Origin: Actinomadura violacea
GTDB taxonomy: Bacteria > Actinomycetota > Actinomycetes > Streptosporangiales > Streptosporangiaceae
DNA length: 64,000 nucleotides
Assembly: GCF_017573465.1 (NCBI RefSeq)
Contig: NZ_JAGEPF010000003.1
Coordinates: 62,001 to 126,000, forward strand
Direction of reading: 5' to 3'
Notes under the pieces: generated by a model
The model's database searches: none
Seen by the model: the letters and a program-made list of their open reading frames with translations, nothing else
Told to the model about the DNA's origin: nothing
Shown: positions 1 to 8,484 of the stretch, in pieces
Layout: every line of letters starts with the position of its first letter
How positions within the stretch are numbered: position 1 is the first letter of the stretch
Position numbers and translations under genes: made by a program

Positions 1-353
1 GTCCGCTCCAGCAGGAACCGCAGCTCGCGGCGGCCCGCCCGCGCGCCCACGCCGACCAGGACGAGCCCGGCCTTCTCCGCGGCGACGGCGGTCACGTGCC
101 AGGCGGGACCGTCCGGCAGCAGCGCCGCCACCCGCTCCCCCGGCGCCGCGCCGAGCGCGGCGAGGTGCCCGGCCAGCCTCGTGGAGTGCTCGTCGTAGTC
201 CGCCCACGAGAGCGTCGCGTCCGGGGTGACGTAGGCGGCGTCGCCGGGCCGCAGCGCGGCGTGCCGGCGGACGTGATCCGCGACGGTCTCGGTTCCCCAC
301 CAGCCGGCGGCCCGGTACGCCGAGACGGTCTCCCGGTCGAAAGGACTGGTCAC
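1..353 (-). CDS. AMP-dependent acyl-CoA ligase, N-terminal part (runs off the left edge)
   Basis: The visible ~117 residues match the start of ANL-superfamily acyl-CoA ligases: an entry segment YRAAGWWGTETVADHVRRHA, then AALRPGDAAYV, TLSWADYDEHSTRLAGHLAALG and the G-ERVAALLPDGPAWHV stretch that precedes the ATP-binding P-loop. The adenylation core and C-terminal domain lie outside the window, so the substrate cannot be judged. I chose the GTG at 353 because AAGGAGG lies about six bases upstream; an in-frame ATG at 395 lacks such a site. The gene is divergent from the liv-type uptake operon, which suggests a shared job such as importing and activating a carboxylic acid. That link is inference. 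Confidence 0.8.
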   Translation of the reverse strand, partial: MTSPFDRETVSAYRAAGWWGTETVADHVRRHAALRPGDAAYVTPDATLSWADYDEHSTRLAGHLAALGAAPGERVAALLPDGPAWHVTAVAAEKAGLVLVGVGARAGRRELRFLLER

Positions 354-451
354 AGGTGCCTCCTTGGCGTCCACGAGCTGCTCCGCAGTCAGCATTGTAA
401 TAGCTAACTTTTAAACATAAGATCCCACAAGAGCAGATCAGAAGGAGCCGG

Positions 452-1324
452 ATGTCTGCGCAACTGTGGGTCTCGGTCGTTCAGATCGGGTGCTTCTTCG
501 GGATGGTGGCCCTCGGGTACTACCTCGTCCTCGAAGGAGCGGACTTGTTCAACTTCGCCCTCGGCCCGTTCGCGATGTTCTCGGGCCTGTCGGCGTCCTG
601 GCTGATGGCCGAGCAGGGCTGGCCGCTCGGGCTCGCCGCCGTGCTCGGCATCGTGATCGCCGCGGCGCTCGCGGTCCTCACCGAGGTCGCGCTGGTGCGG
701 CCGATCGACGCGCGCACCGACGGCGGCGAGCTGCCCTCGCTCATCGCGGTCGTCGCCGTCCTGTTCGCGGTCGAGCAGCTGGCCGGCACCCTGTTCGGGC
801 GTCAGCTGCGGCCCGGCCGCTCATGGCTGCCCGACACCTCGCTCGACCTCGGTCCGGCGACGGTCGACGGGCAGACCCTCATCCTCATCGGATGCACCCT
901 CGTCTCGTTCACCGGCGTGTGGCTGTGGATGCGCCGGTCCAAGTACGGCCGGATCCTGCGGGCGGTCGGCGGCAACCGGGAGGCCGCGCGCACCCTCGGC
1001 ATGCCCGTCGGACGCGTCCGGCTGGTCGCGTTCGCGCTCGCCGGCCTGATCGTCGGGCTCGCCGGGCAGCTGTTCTCGGCCAAGGCCGGCGTCAGCTTCC
1101 AGTCCGGCTTCGGGTGGGCGCTGTCGGGCTTCCTCGCCCTCGTCATCGGCGGCACCGGTTCGGTCTGGGCGCCGCTCGTCGGCGGCCTGCTCCTCGCCCT
1201 CGCGCAGACCCTCGTCCCCTACTACCTGGGGAGCGCGTCCCTCGACTACGCCGTCCTGGCCATCGCGATCCTGTTCTTCGCGCTGCGCCCCAACGGCCTG
1301 TTCGTTCGGAAGGTCCGGGTATGA
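452..1324 (+). CDS. livH: Branched-chain amino acid-type ABC transporter permease (LivH family)
   Basis: A 290-residue, highly hydrophobic protein of the LivH permease family, the membrane half of ABC importers for branched-chain amino acids or related small carboxylates and amides. It shows the family's cytoplasmic loop with the ILRAVGGNREAARTLGMPVGRVR stretch near residues 169-190 (EAA-like coupling loop) and a C-terminal LRPNGLFVRK typical of LivH/LivM. The start ATG has AGAAGGAG just upstream. The stop overlaps the next gene's start (ATGA), so it is translationally coupled to the LivM partner. No periplasmic binding protein is visible; it may lie to the left or be encoded elsewhere. The substrate is not predictable. 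Confidence 0.9.
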   Translation: MSAQLWVSVVQIGCFFGMVALGYYLVLEGADLFNFALGPFAMFSGLSASWLMAEQGWPLGLAAVLGIVIAAALAVLTEVALVRPIDARTDGGELPSLIAVVAVLFAVEQLAGTLFGRQLRPGRSWLPDTSLDLGPATVDGQTLILIGCTLVSFTGVWLWMRRSKYGRILRAVGGNREAARTLGMPVGRVRLVAFALAGLIVGLAGQLFSAKAGVSFQSGFGWALSGFLALVIGGTGSVWAPLVGGLLLALAQTLVPYYLGSASLDYAVLAIAILFFALRPNGLFVRKVRV

Positions 1325-2355
1325 ACGCCGTATCGACGACACGGAAGGCGCCCCCCGGCCTGCCCGGCTGGGCCCGGTCCGCGGAGACCGGCCGGGTGCT
1401 CGGCACCCTCGCCCTCACCCTCGGCGTGATCGCCTGGGCCGGCGGCGACCTGTTCCGCCAGGACCTGGCGTTCCTCGGCGCCACCTACGCCCTGCTCGCG
1501 CTCGGCATGTACCTGCCGTTCAACCTGGCGGGCACGCTCTCGCTCGCCTACAGCGCCTACGTGGCGATCGGCGGGTACGCGGTCGGGCTCGTCGGGACGA
1601 AGACCGGCTGGCCGCTGCCCGTCGCCTACCTGCTCGGCGCCCTGGCGTCCGCCGCGCTCGCGGTCGTGCTCGGCTTCGCCACCCGCAGGCTGTCCGGCTT
1701 CTACCTGGCCGCGGTGACGATGCTGTTCGGCGTCGCGTTCCAGAGCTTCCTGCTGGACGCCAAGGACATCACCGGCGGCGCGGTCGGGATCGGCTCGATC
1801 CGCCCGCTGACGTTCTTCGGCGGCGAGCTGGACCGGCATGGCTTCATCGTCCTGACCCTGCTGATCGTGTGGCTCGTCGCGGTGGCCATCGACCGGATCC
1901 GCCGGTCACCGTTCGGGGTGACCCTGCAGAGCTCCCGCGACGTCCCCGCCGCGGTCGAGGCCGCGGGCGTCGGCGTGCCCGCGCTGCGGCTCGTCGCGCT
2001 CGGCGTCGGCGCCGCCATCGCCTCCCTCGGCGGCGGCCTGTTCACCACCGCCAACCAGACGATCGGCCCCGACACCTTCACCCTCAGCCTCGTCATGCTC
2101 GCCATCTTCATGCCGCTGCTCGGCGGCCAGGGATCGGCGTGGGGCGCGGTGCTCGGCGCCGTCCTCGTCGTCGAGCTCACCTTCAACCTGCAGATCTTCG
2201 AACGCTCCGGCTCGCTGATCTTCGGAGTGGCGGTGCTGGCCGTCCTCCTGATCGCCCCGCGCGGCATCCTCGGCTACACCGGCCAGGCCGCCCGGTTCCT
2301 GCGGGAGCGGCTCACGCGCACATCTCGAACCCCGACGGAAGGGGCCGGGCGATGA
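1321..2355 (+). CDS. livM: Branched-chain amino acid-type ABC transporter permease (LivM family)
   Basis: A 344-residue second permease of the importer. It has the LivM pattern LGMYLPFNLAGTLSLAYSAYVAIGGYAVGL (family: NLxxGxxGxLSLGhAAFxxxGAY) near residues 60-90, a coupling loop at RSPFGVTLQSSRDVPAAVEAAGV near 194-220 and a C-terminal LLIAPRGILGYTGQ. The start is the ATG inside the ATGA overlap with livH; much longer open reading in this frame upstream is just the antisense-free shadow of livH. Its own stop overlaps the ATPase gene start in the same way, so the four liv genes form one tightly coupled operon. It pairs with LivH as a heterodimeric channel. Confidence 0.9.
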   Translation: MNAVSTTRKAPPGLPGWARSAETGRVLGTLALTLGVIAWAGGDLFRQDLAFLGATYALLALGMYLPFNLAGTLSLAYSAYVAIGGYAVGLVGTKTGWPLPVAYLLGALASAALAVVLGFATRRLSGFYLAAVTMLFGVAFQSFLLDAKDITGGAVGIGSIRPLTFFGGELDRHGFIVLTLLIVWLVAVAIDRIRRSPFGVTLQSSRDVPAAVEAAGVGVPALRLVALGVGAAIASLGGGLFTTANQTIGPDTFTLSLVMLAIFMPLLGGQGSAWGAVLGAVLVVELTFNLQIFERSGSLIFGVAVLAVLLIAPRGILGYTGQAARFLRERLTRTSRTPTEGAGR

Positions 2356-3137
2356 CCGGGACCGTACTACTGGAGGGCACCGGGCTCGGGAAGAGCTACG
2401 GCGGCGTCCGAGCGGTCGACGGCGTGTCACTGCGCCTGTCCGCCGGGGAGGTGCTCGGGCTCATCGGCCCGAACGGCGCGGGCAAGACCACGCTCGTCGA
2501 CCTGCTCGACGGCGCACAGCCCGCCGACCAGGGCACCCTGTCCATCCGGGGGCGCAAGCTCACCGGGCCGCCGTCGCGGCGCGCCCGCTCCGGCCTCGCC
2601 CGCACCTTCCAGCACCCCCACCTCGCGCTGGACCTCACCGTCCGCGAGAACATCCTGCTCGGCGCCGCCGCCCCGGCGCTCGCCGGCGTCGGCGGACTGC
2701 TCCGCGGCCTCGCCGCCGGCGCGGTCCGGCCCGCCGGCAAACGCTTCGACGCCGTGGTGCGGCAGGTGGCGCAGGCCCTGGAACTCGGCGACCTCGGCCG
2801 CCGCTGCGGCGACCTCACCCTCGGCGAGCAGCGCCTCGTCGAGGTCGCCCGCGCACTCGCGCAGCGGCCGTCGGTGCTGCTGCTCGACGAGCCGTTCGCC
2901 GGCGCCGACGCGGCCGGCATCACGGCCATCGCCGACGCGGTGCGCGCGGTCCGCGCCGAAGGGTGCGGGATCATCCTCGTCGACCACAACGTCGACGTCG
3001 TCGCCTCGCTCGTCGACCGCATCCTGCTCCTGCGCACCGGCACCGTCGTCTTCGACGGCGACCCGGCCGAGTGCATGGCCAGCGCGGAGATGCAGGACGT
3101 CTACTTCGGAACCGGTGGTGAGAACGTTGTCGCATGA
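2352..3137 (+). CDS. livG: ABC importer ATPase (LivG family)
   Basis: A 261-residue ATPase. Walker A is GPNGAGKTT near residue 37, the LivG-type insert after it (TGPPSRRARSGLARTFQHP) contains the Q-loop, the signature is LTLGEQRLVEVARALA, Walker B is VLLLDEPFAG and the H-loop lies in IILVDHNVDVV. The signature departs from canonical LSGGQ (LTLGE), as often seen in LivG proteins. The start is the ATG in the ATGA overlap with livM. It should power uptake together with the LivF-type ATPase that follows. No regulatory domain is visible. Confidence 0.92.
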   Translation: MTGTVLLEGTGLGKSYGGVRAVDGVSLRLSAGEVLGLIGPNGAGKTTLVDLLDGAQPADQGTLSIRGRKLTGPPSRRARSGLARTFQHPHLALDLTVRENILLGAAAPALAGVGGLLRGLAAGAVRPAGKRFDAVVRQVAQALELGDLGRRCGDLTLGEQRLVEVARALAQRPSVLLLDEPFAGADAAGITAIADAVRAVRAEGCGIILVDHNVDVVASLVDRILLLRTGTVVFDGDPAECMASAEMQDVYFGTGGENVVA

Positions 3138-3870
3138 ACTGGCGGTGAGCGGGCTGTCGGTCCGGTACGGCGGCTCGGTCGCCGTCGCCGACGCCGGCCT
3201 GACCTTCCCCGGCGGAAAGATCAGCGCGGTCGTCGGGCCGAACGGCGCGGGCAAGTCCAGCCTGCTCCTCGCCGCCTACGGGTCCGTCCCGGCGACCGGC
3301 CGCGTCACCCTCGACGGCGAGGACGTCAGCGGGCTCGGCGCCGCCGGCCGGGCGCGCCGCGGGCTGGCGCTCGTCCCGCAGGGCCGGCAGATCTTCGCGC
3401 GCCTGACCGTCCGGGAGAACCTGCAGGTCATGGCCGACACGCTGGGGCTGCCCGGCGAGGAGGTCGAGACGGCGCTCGACCGCTTCCCGATCCTGCGCGA
3501 ACGCCGGCGGGCGCTCGCGGGGGTCCTGAGCGGCGGCGAGCAGCAGATGCTCGCGGTGTCGCGCGCCCTGATGGGCTCGCCGCGGGCGCTGCTCCTGGAC
3601 GAGATGTCGACCGGCCTCGCACCGCTCATCGTCGCCGAGCTGATGGACACCGCGCGCCGCCTCGCCGACCAGGGCACCGTCGTCGTGGTCGTCGAACCGT
3701 CGATCAGCGCGATCCGCGACCGCCTCGACCGCGGCTACGTGCTGCTGCGCGGCAAGGCGTCCGAGGCGATCGACGGCGGCCGCGACCTGGACGCCGAGTA
3801 TCAGCGTGCGATGGGCGTCACCGCGCCCGGCCCGCGGCACGACACCGTTCCCCAGGGCGGCGCGAGATGA
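3115..3870 (+). CDS. livF: ABC importer ATPase (LivF family)
   Basis: A 251-residue ATPase: Walker A GPNGAGKSS near residue 43, LVPQGRQIFARLTVREN (typical LivF Q-loop region), signature LSGGEQQMLAVSRAL, Walker B ALLLDEMSTGL. The usual LivF H-loop 'VEQN' reads VEPSIS here, so the switch histidine is not evident, a mild oddity. Two in-frame GTG codons in tandem (3115 and 3118) can serve as start; both sit inside the end of livG, so the gene is translationally coupled. It ends the four-gene transporter block, 47 bases before the GntR regulator. Confidence 0.9.
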   Translation: MVRTLSHELAVSGLSVRYGGSVAVADAGLTFPGGKISAVVGPNGAGKSSLLLAAYGSVPATGRVTLDGEDVSGLGAAGRARRGLALVPQGRQIFARLTVRENLQVMADTLGLPGEEVETALDRFPILRERRRALAGVLSGGEQQMLAVSRALMGSPRALLLDEMSTGLAPLIVAELMDTARRLADQGTVVVVVEPSISAIRDRLDRGYVLLRGKASEAIDGGRDLDAEYQRAMGVTAPGPRHDTVPQGGAR

Positions 3871-3917
3871 GATACATGTGATGGGCCTTCAACGACAGCC
3901 GAAAGGACACCGACCAG

Positions 3918-4736
3918 TTGGACGACAACGGCGCCGTGGAACCGCCCGCGCAGATGCGCCACCCGCGGGTGGCGGACCTGCTGGCCGACACCCTGCGGTC
4001 GCGGATTCTCAGTGGTGAGCTCCCCGACGGGACCCTGCTGCCCAAGCAGTCCGCGCTGCTGGAGGAGTTCGGCGTCAGCAAGCTGGCCGCGCGCGAGGCC
4101 CTGCGGATCCTGGAGACCGAAGGGCTCATCACGATCCGGCGCGGCAAGGCCGGCGGGTCGGTCGTGCACGCGCCCAAGCGCGACAGCGTCGCCTACATGC
4201 TCGCGCTCGTCCTGGAGTCCCGGCAGGCCGCCCTCCCGGACGTCGGGTTCGCGCTCCAGCAGATCGAGCCGTTCTGCGCCTCGCTGTGCGCGCAGCGTCC
4301 CGACCGCCACACGGCCGTCGTGCCCGAGCTGCGCCGCGCCCACGAGAGCCTGGTCGAGGCGATCGAGACGGGCGACGAGAAGCGCGCGGTACCCGCGTCG
4401 CGCGAGTTCCACGAGGCGATCGTCCGGCTCTGCGGCAACGAGACGCTTTTCGTCGTCGCCGGCGCCCTCGAGACGCTGTGGACGGCGCAGGAGAGCAACT
4501 GGTCCGAGCACGCCACCAGCGCCGGCTTCTTCCCCGAACCCGCCCTGCGCCGGCAGGCCCTTCAGGAGCACGCGGACGCCCTCGCGCTCATCGAGGCGGG
4601 CGACGCCGACGGTGTCGCCCGCCTGCTGCGCAGCCATCTGCAGACCGCGCAGCAGTACCCGATGACCGGCGTCAGCCCGGACCAGCGCGTCCAGGCGACC
4701 CTGCTGCGCCCGGTCCAGCCCACGGAAGGCGCCTGA
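3918..4736 (+). CDS. GntR/FadR-family transcriptional regulator with FCD ligand domain
   Basis: A 272-residue regulator. Residues ~20-85 form a winged helix-turn-helix (VADLLADTLRSRILSGELPDGTLLP, LLEEFGVSKLAAREALRILETEGLI, RRGKAGGSVV). The remainder is an all-helical FCD domain with the metal-binding-type EFHEAIVRLCGN and a late EHADALALIEAGDADGVARLLRSHL. FCD regulators sense small carboxylates or their CoA esters and usually act on the adjacent catabolic or uptake operon, here the liv genes and the divergent ligase (inference). The start is a TTG preceded by GAAAGGA about ten bases upstream; it is the only start ahead of the HTH with a recognisable site. Confidence 0.88.
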   Translation: MDDNGAVEPPAQMRHPRVADLLADTLRSRILSGELPDGTLLPKQSALLEEFGVSKLAAREALRILETEGLITIRRGKAGGSVVHAPKRDSVAYMLALVLESRQAALPDVGFALQQIEPFCASLCAQRPDRHTAVVPELRRAHESLVEAIETGDEKRAVPASREFHEAIVRLCGNETLFVVAGALETLWTAQESNWSEHATSAGFFPEPALRRQALQEHADALALIEAGDADGVARLLRSHLQTAQQYPMTGVSPDQRVQATLLRPVQPTEGA

Positions 4737-4796
4737 CCGCCGGCCCGCCCGGTGTTCGCTTCGTCGCGGCGCGGAGGCGCCTGCGAGAATGCCCGC

Positions 4797-5693
4797 GTGT
4801 CCGGCACCGCGCAGCTCCCCGACGAGGGTGAGGACGACCTGACCCGTCTCCTCGCCGCCATGCCCGGCCTGGCCTCGCTCGCCCGTACGGTAGTCGGGCT
4901 CCGTCCGCGCTGCGGCGAGCCCGGTATCCGCGACAGCCATGTCGGCGGGCCGATGCTCTGGCCGGCGGACGAGCCCTGGCCGCACTGCGACGACGCGGAC
5001 CACGGGCCCGGGCGGTCGGCGCCGATGGTGTCCGTGGCCCAACTGTACGCCGGCGACGTCCCCGAGATCGCCTTTCCCGCAGGCACCGACCTCGTCCAGA
5101 TCGTGTGGTGCCCGGAAACGCACGGCCTGCCGGAACCGCAGTTCACGGGCAAGCATTGCCGGGTGTTCTGGCGGCGCTCGGGCGAGGTCGTGCACGGGCC
5201 GGAGGCGCAGCCCGACCCGTGGGCGCACTGGGACGCAGCGTGGGACGAAGTCCCCCGGCCCTGCACCGTCCATCCCGAGCGGGTCGTCGAGTACCCCTGG
5301 CGGGAGGAACTGCCCGCCGAACTCCAGGAACGGTTGGAGAACTCGAAAGAGCTCCGCGACCTCTACTGGCAGGAGAGCCTCACGGGCGGCTGGAAGGTCG
5401 GCGGCAGCAAATCCTGGGCGTCCAGCGACATGCCCGAAAGCATGGACTGCCCCGATTGCGCCGCGCCTCTCGTCCTCCTGCTCCAGGTCGACTTCTACGA
5501 GGACCTGCCGCTGGTATCGGAGAACCCGCATACCTATCTGTGCACCGTAACGGGACGGCACCTGGTGTGGGGAACGGAGGAGTTCACGCTCGTCCGGGAG
5601 GCGACCGGTTTCCGCGTGGACGACGTCGCGGACGCCGGGATCTACATCTGCTCCGCCGATCCTCAGCACCGGGCTTTGTACTTCACCCAATAA
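4797..5693 (+). CDS. DUF1963-type protein of unknown function
   Basis: About 298 residues from the GTG at 4797 (another GTG lies 45 bases upstream). The protein has the pattern I associate with the DUF1963/YwqG-like family in actinomycetes: GGPMLWPADEPWPHC near residue 45, MVSVAQLYAGDVPEIAFPAGTDLVQIVWCP in the middle, and a late KVGGSKSW followed by a CPDC pair and LLLQVDF. The Cys pairs (HC, CPDC) could bind metal. No signal peptide or membrane segment is seen. It is read in the same direction as the GntR gene, 60 bases after it, but there is no functional link I can support. The family has no established activity. Confidence 0.7.
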   Translation: MSGTAQLPDEGEDDLTRLLAAMPGLASLARTVVGLRPRCGEPGIRDSHVGGPMLWPADEPWPHCDDADHGPGRSAPMVSVAQLYAGDVPEIAFPAGTDLVQIVWCPETHGLPEPQFTGKHCRVFWRRSGEVVHGPEAQPDPWAHWDAAWDEVPRPCTVHPERVVEYPWREELPAELQERLENSKELRDLYWQESLTGGWKVGGSKSWASSDMPESMDCPDCAAPLVLLLQVDFYEDLPLVSENPHTYLCTVTGRHLVWGTEEFTLVREATGFRVDDVADAGIYICSADPQHRALYFTQ

Positions 5694-5736
5694 GGCCACG
5701 GCGATGTGTGGTCGAGGCGCCGGGAGTGGGCCGGTG

Positions 5737-5776
5737 CCGCTGGTGTGGCTGCCCCCGGGACCCGTCACACCAGCGG
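5737..5776. terminator. Hairpin between convergent genes (11-bp perfect stem)
   Basis: CCGCTGGTGTG at 5737-5747 is perfectly complementary to CACACCAGCGG at 5766-5776 with an 18-base loop. It lies between the 3' ends of two convergent genes, so it can serve either strand. There is no T-run, as is usual for actinomycete terminators. Confidence 0.55.
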
Positions 5777-5801
5777 CCGCACCAGCGAAAACCAAGATGG
5801 T

Positions 5802-5820
5802 GGATCTTCAGTGAAGATCC
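5802..5820. terminator. Second hairpin between the same convergent genes
   Basis: GGATCTTC (5802-5809) and GAAGATCC (5813-5820) form a perfect 8-bp stem with a 3-base loop AGT. It ends 14 bases before the 3' end of the leftward DUF1330 gene and acts most naturally as that gene's terminator. Confidence 0.55.
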
Positions 5821-5833
5821 GACTGGACCTCGA

Positions 5834-6127
5834 TCAGTCGACGCCTTCGACGATGCGGAAGTCGCGCTCGAACCCGTCGGGGAGGGCGACCAGTGCCTTC
5901 TGGTATGCCTCGCTCTCGTATGCCGCGACGGCCTGTTCAAAGTTATCGAACTCGATCAGAACGACGCGTTGCGTGATTCCGGCCTCGTGGGCGACGACTC
6001 GACCGCCACGGGACAGGGTGCGGCCGCCCCCAGCCTGGACAGCCGGACCGGCCAGCTTGTTGTAGGCGGTCAGCATCTCAGGGTCGGAAATGGTGGGGTA
6101 GACACTCACCCAATAGCCCTTAGCCAT
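5834..6127 (-). CDS. DUF1330 family protein
   Basis: A 97-residue soluble protein of the DUF1330 (ferredoxin-like, dimeric alpha/beta barrel) type: MAKGYWVSVYPTISDPEML at the start, then AGGGRTLSRGGRVVAHEAG, RVVLIEFDNFEQAVAAYESEAYQKAL and a C-terminal ERDFRIVEGVD. The pattern 'IEF.. .A.. Y.S..Y' is diagnostic. I chose the inner ATG at 6127 because AGGAGG lies five to six bases upstream; nine further in-frame codons upstream lack a site. Members are uncharacterised, with a fold similar to small monooxygenase/EthD proteins. It is divergent from a LysR regulator, the usual arrangement for a LysR target. Confidence 0.85.
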   Translation of the reverse strand: MAKGYWVSVYPTISDPEMLTAYNKLAGPAVQAGGGRTLSRGGRVVAHEAGITQRVVLIEFDNFEQAVAAYESEAYQKALVALPDGFERDFRIVEGVD

Positions 6128-6315
6128 GGAAACCTCCTGTGTTCGGCCGGACACGTCCGACTTCGAATTGACACTCAGATCGATCGATCCCGCCGACGGC
6201 TACCGCGGCCGATTGAATCGTCATATGCGCAGGTTAGGGCTTGATGTGCGGTCGAGGGAAAGACCGGTACGGGATAGACTCAGAACGGATCGTTATCAAT
6301 CGGCAGGGAGGGCAC

Positions 6316-7218
6316 GTGGCGCCGGACACGGTGAGCCTGCGGTACTTCCTGGTGCTGGCGCAGGAGTTGAACTTCACCCGGGCGGCCGCACGGATCGGTA
6401 TCGCACAGCCTGCACTCAGCGCCCGGATGCGCCGATTGGAGGCGGAACTCGGTACGCCCCTGCTGGTCCGCAACACGCGTAGCGTCGTACTGACCACGGC
6501 CGGTGCGGCTCTGGCGGAGTCCGCACCGCCCGCGCTGGCGGCGCTGGACCGGGCATGGGACACCGCCCGGAGCGCGGCGGCCGGTGAACTGGGCACGCTG
6601 CGCATCGGATACAGCCTCAGCACGGGGGCCGAGACGGCGCCGGCCCTGGTGGACAGGCTGATTCGCGGCAACAGCGGGTTCGACGTCGGCGCGGTCCCGA
6701 TGGCGACACCGGAGATCTCCCCCGCGGTCGCCGACGGCCGCATCGATGCCGGGATCACCCGCGGTGAACAGCCGGGCCGTGGCGTGCGCCGGTTCCTGCT
6801 GCGGCGTGAGCGCGTCGGCGTCCAACTGGCGCAGCACCATCCGCTGGCCGAACACCCGGAGATCGAGATCGCCGACGCGGCCGCGTATCCGCTGCGGCTC
6901 CCCGGCCGTGCGGCCAACCCCGTGATCCACGATCAGCTGTCCGCACTGTTCCGAGACGTCCGACCAGACCCCCGATTCCACACGCCCGCGGTCTCTTTCG
7001 ACATGTCTCAGCGCGACCTGCGCGACGGGGTCACTCTCGCCCCGGCCGGAGAAGCCGCGGTCGCGGTATCACCGGCCGGTCTCACCTGGCGACCGCTGCG
7101 GGGCGCGCCCAGCCTGACGATCCACCTGGTCCTCCCACGCGAGCAGTCGCCACTACACCGCCGCATCCGTGCCGTCGCCAAAACCCTGGCGCACGAGCTG
7201 CACTGGCTGCCGGACTGA
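6316..7218 (+). CDS. LysR-family transcriptional regulator
   Basis: 300 residues. The N-terminal winged HTH reads SLRYFLVLAQELNFTRAAARIGIAQPALSARMRRLEAELGTPLLVRNTRSVVLTTAG in order, a near-textbook LysR DNA-binding domain. The remainder is the two-lobed effector domain (LRIGYSLS, RRERVGVQLAQHHPLAEHPEIEIADAA). The GTG at 6316 is preferred because GGGAGG sits five bases upstream; 25 further in-frame residues upstream would be unusual for the family. The 188-base divergent spacer to the DUF1330 gene should hold its operator; I see no single clear T-N11-A box to name. The MFS remnant just downstream may once have been a partner. Confidence 0.9.
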   Translation: MAPDTVSLRYFLVLAQELNFTRAAARIGIAQPALSARMRRLEAELGTPLLVRNTRSVVLTTAGAALAESAPPALAALDRAWDTARSAAAGELGTLRIGYSLSTGAETAPALVDRLIRGNSGFDVGAVPMATPEISPAVADGRIDAGITRGEQPGRGVRRFLLRRERVGVQLAQHHPLAEHPEIEIADAAAYPLRLPGRAANPVIHDQLSALFRDVRPDPRFHTPAVSFDMSQRDLRDGVTLAPAGEAAVAVSPAGLTWRPLRGAPSLTIHLVLPREQSPLHRRIRAVAKTLAHELHWLPD

Positions 7219-7273
7219 CGCACAGCAGGTCAAGCGAGACGGACGTCTGCGGTGGCGAGGCCGAGCTGGCCAC

Positions 7274-8045
7274 GGCGGTCTCAGCGGCATCGTGTTCGGC
7301 CTGATCGAAGGAGAACGCTACGACTGGGACACCATCACCGGGCCCGTCACCATCCCCTCGGTCATCGCCCTGGGCGTCGTGCTGCTGGTGGTGTTCGTCC
7401 TGTGGCAGCGCCGGCGGCGCGACGAGCCGCTGATGCCCCCGGCCCTGTCCGGCGCGCGAAACTTCGCGGTCGGTAACGGGGTCGGGTTCGTCTTCCAGCT
7501 CGGCATGATCGGCATCATGTTCGTGCTGGTGCTGTGCCTGCAGATGGCCCGCGGGTACTCGGCGCTGGAGACCGGCCTGGTGGTGCTGCCGAACGGCGTT
7601 CTCACCGCGGCCGACTCAGCGTACGCCGGCCGGCTGTCGGACAAGTTCGGCGGCAAGTACATCCTGATGGCCGGGATGACGCTGCTGGCCGCTGGCCTGC
7701 TGGTGCTGGTCGCCATGGCCGGCCCCACCAGCAGCGTGTGGAACCTGCTGCCCGGTTTGTCCATCATCGGGATCGCCGGCGGCGCCACGTTCGCGCCATT
7801 GCAACAGGCCACCGCTGGCCGGTGCGGCCTCCGGCGTCTCCAGCACCATCCGGCAGGTCGGCGGCGTCCTCGGTACCGCCATGCTGGGCGCGCTGCTGTC
7901 GGCCCGCCTTTCCGCAGCGCGGCACTACAGTCCGTCCGCGGTGCCCGGCGGCCTGAGCCCAGCCACGACCAGCCTGTACGAGCGCCTTACAGCCGACACG
8001 TTCGCCACCGGCTTCGTCCACGCCATGCAGACCACTCTCGTGGCG
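7274..8045 (+). pseudogene. Remnant of an MFS (DHA2/EmrB-type) drug transporter, C-terminal half
   Basis: The reading frame from ~7274 encodes the second half of a 14-TM exporter: GLIEGERYDW, hydrophobic helices, RRRRDEPLMPPALSGARNF, GYSALETGLVVLPNG, then AYAGRLSDKFGGKYILMAGM. Near 7815-7825 the homology jumps to another frame, which continues AASGVSSTIRQVGGVLGTAMLGALLSARL and a YERLTADTFATGFVHAMQ stretch before stopping at the inverted repeat at 8050. The first half (TM1-6) is absent and no start with a ribosome site exists. Truncation at both ends plus a frameshift make it non-functional. Truncation on the right coincides with the mobile element. Confidence 0.8.
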
Positions 8046-8049
8046 TGCG

Positions 8050-8072
8050 CTAACAGAATGATCACTATGGCC
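8050..8072 (+). repeat. Left terminal inverted repeat of the IS5-like element
   Basis: Begins CTAACAGAATGATCAC. Its partner is at 9184-9206 in inverted orientation with about three mismatches. The MFS remnant loses homology at this point. Confidence 0.6.
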
Positions 8073-8104
8073 ACGTGGGGGCCGGTGCGCCGGTTTGAGC
8101 ATCT

Positions 8105-8477
8105 TCTGAACACCACGTCCTCACCGACGGTCACGGCACCCCGCTCGCCCTCAGCCTGATCGGTGGCAACCGCAACGACGTCACCCAGCTGATGCCGCTG
8201 CCGGCGGCGGCCCGGCTGCCTGTACGCCGACCGCGGCGACGACCACGACAAGTACCGGCGCCTGGTCTGGGCCAAGGGCGTCAAACCCAAGATCGCACGG
8301 CGGGGCGCCCCGCATGGCTCCGGACTGGGCGTCCACCGCTACGTCGTGGAACGCACGATCGGCCTGCTGCACTGGTTCCGCCGCCTGCGCATCCGCTGGG
8401 AGATCCGCAACGACATCCACGAAGCGTTCATGGCCCTCGCGGCAGCGATCATCTGCCGGCGCCGACTCGTCCGCTGA
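8105..8477 (+). pseudogene. 3' half of an IS5-family transposase (frameshifted)
   Basis: One frame gives VLTDGHGTPLALSLIGGNRNDVTQLMP and, after a shift near 8215, another gives LYADRGDDHDKYRRL, VKPKIARRGAPHGSGLG, YVVERTIGLLHWFRRLRIRWE and a C-terminal AAAIICRRRLVR. This matches the RNase-H-like catalytic core (second Asp in YADRG, Glu in VVERT) of IS5-type DDE transposases. The N-terminal half with the HTH and first Asp is missing. In this family a natural programmed frameshift is possible, but the missing 5' half means no active enzyme can be made from this copy. Confidence 0.75.
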
Positions 8478-8484
8478 TCTTCGG

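Noticed and set aside
7810..7830. Programmed frameshift in the MFS gene
   Set aside because: The gene also lacks its first half and is cut off at the inverted repeat, so simple decay explains the shift.
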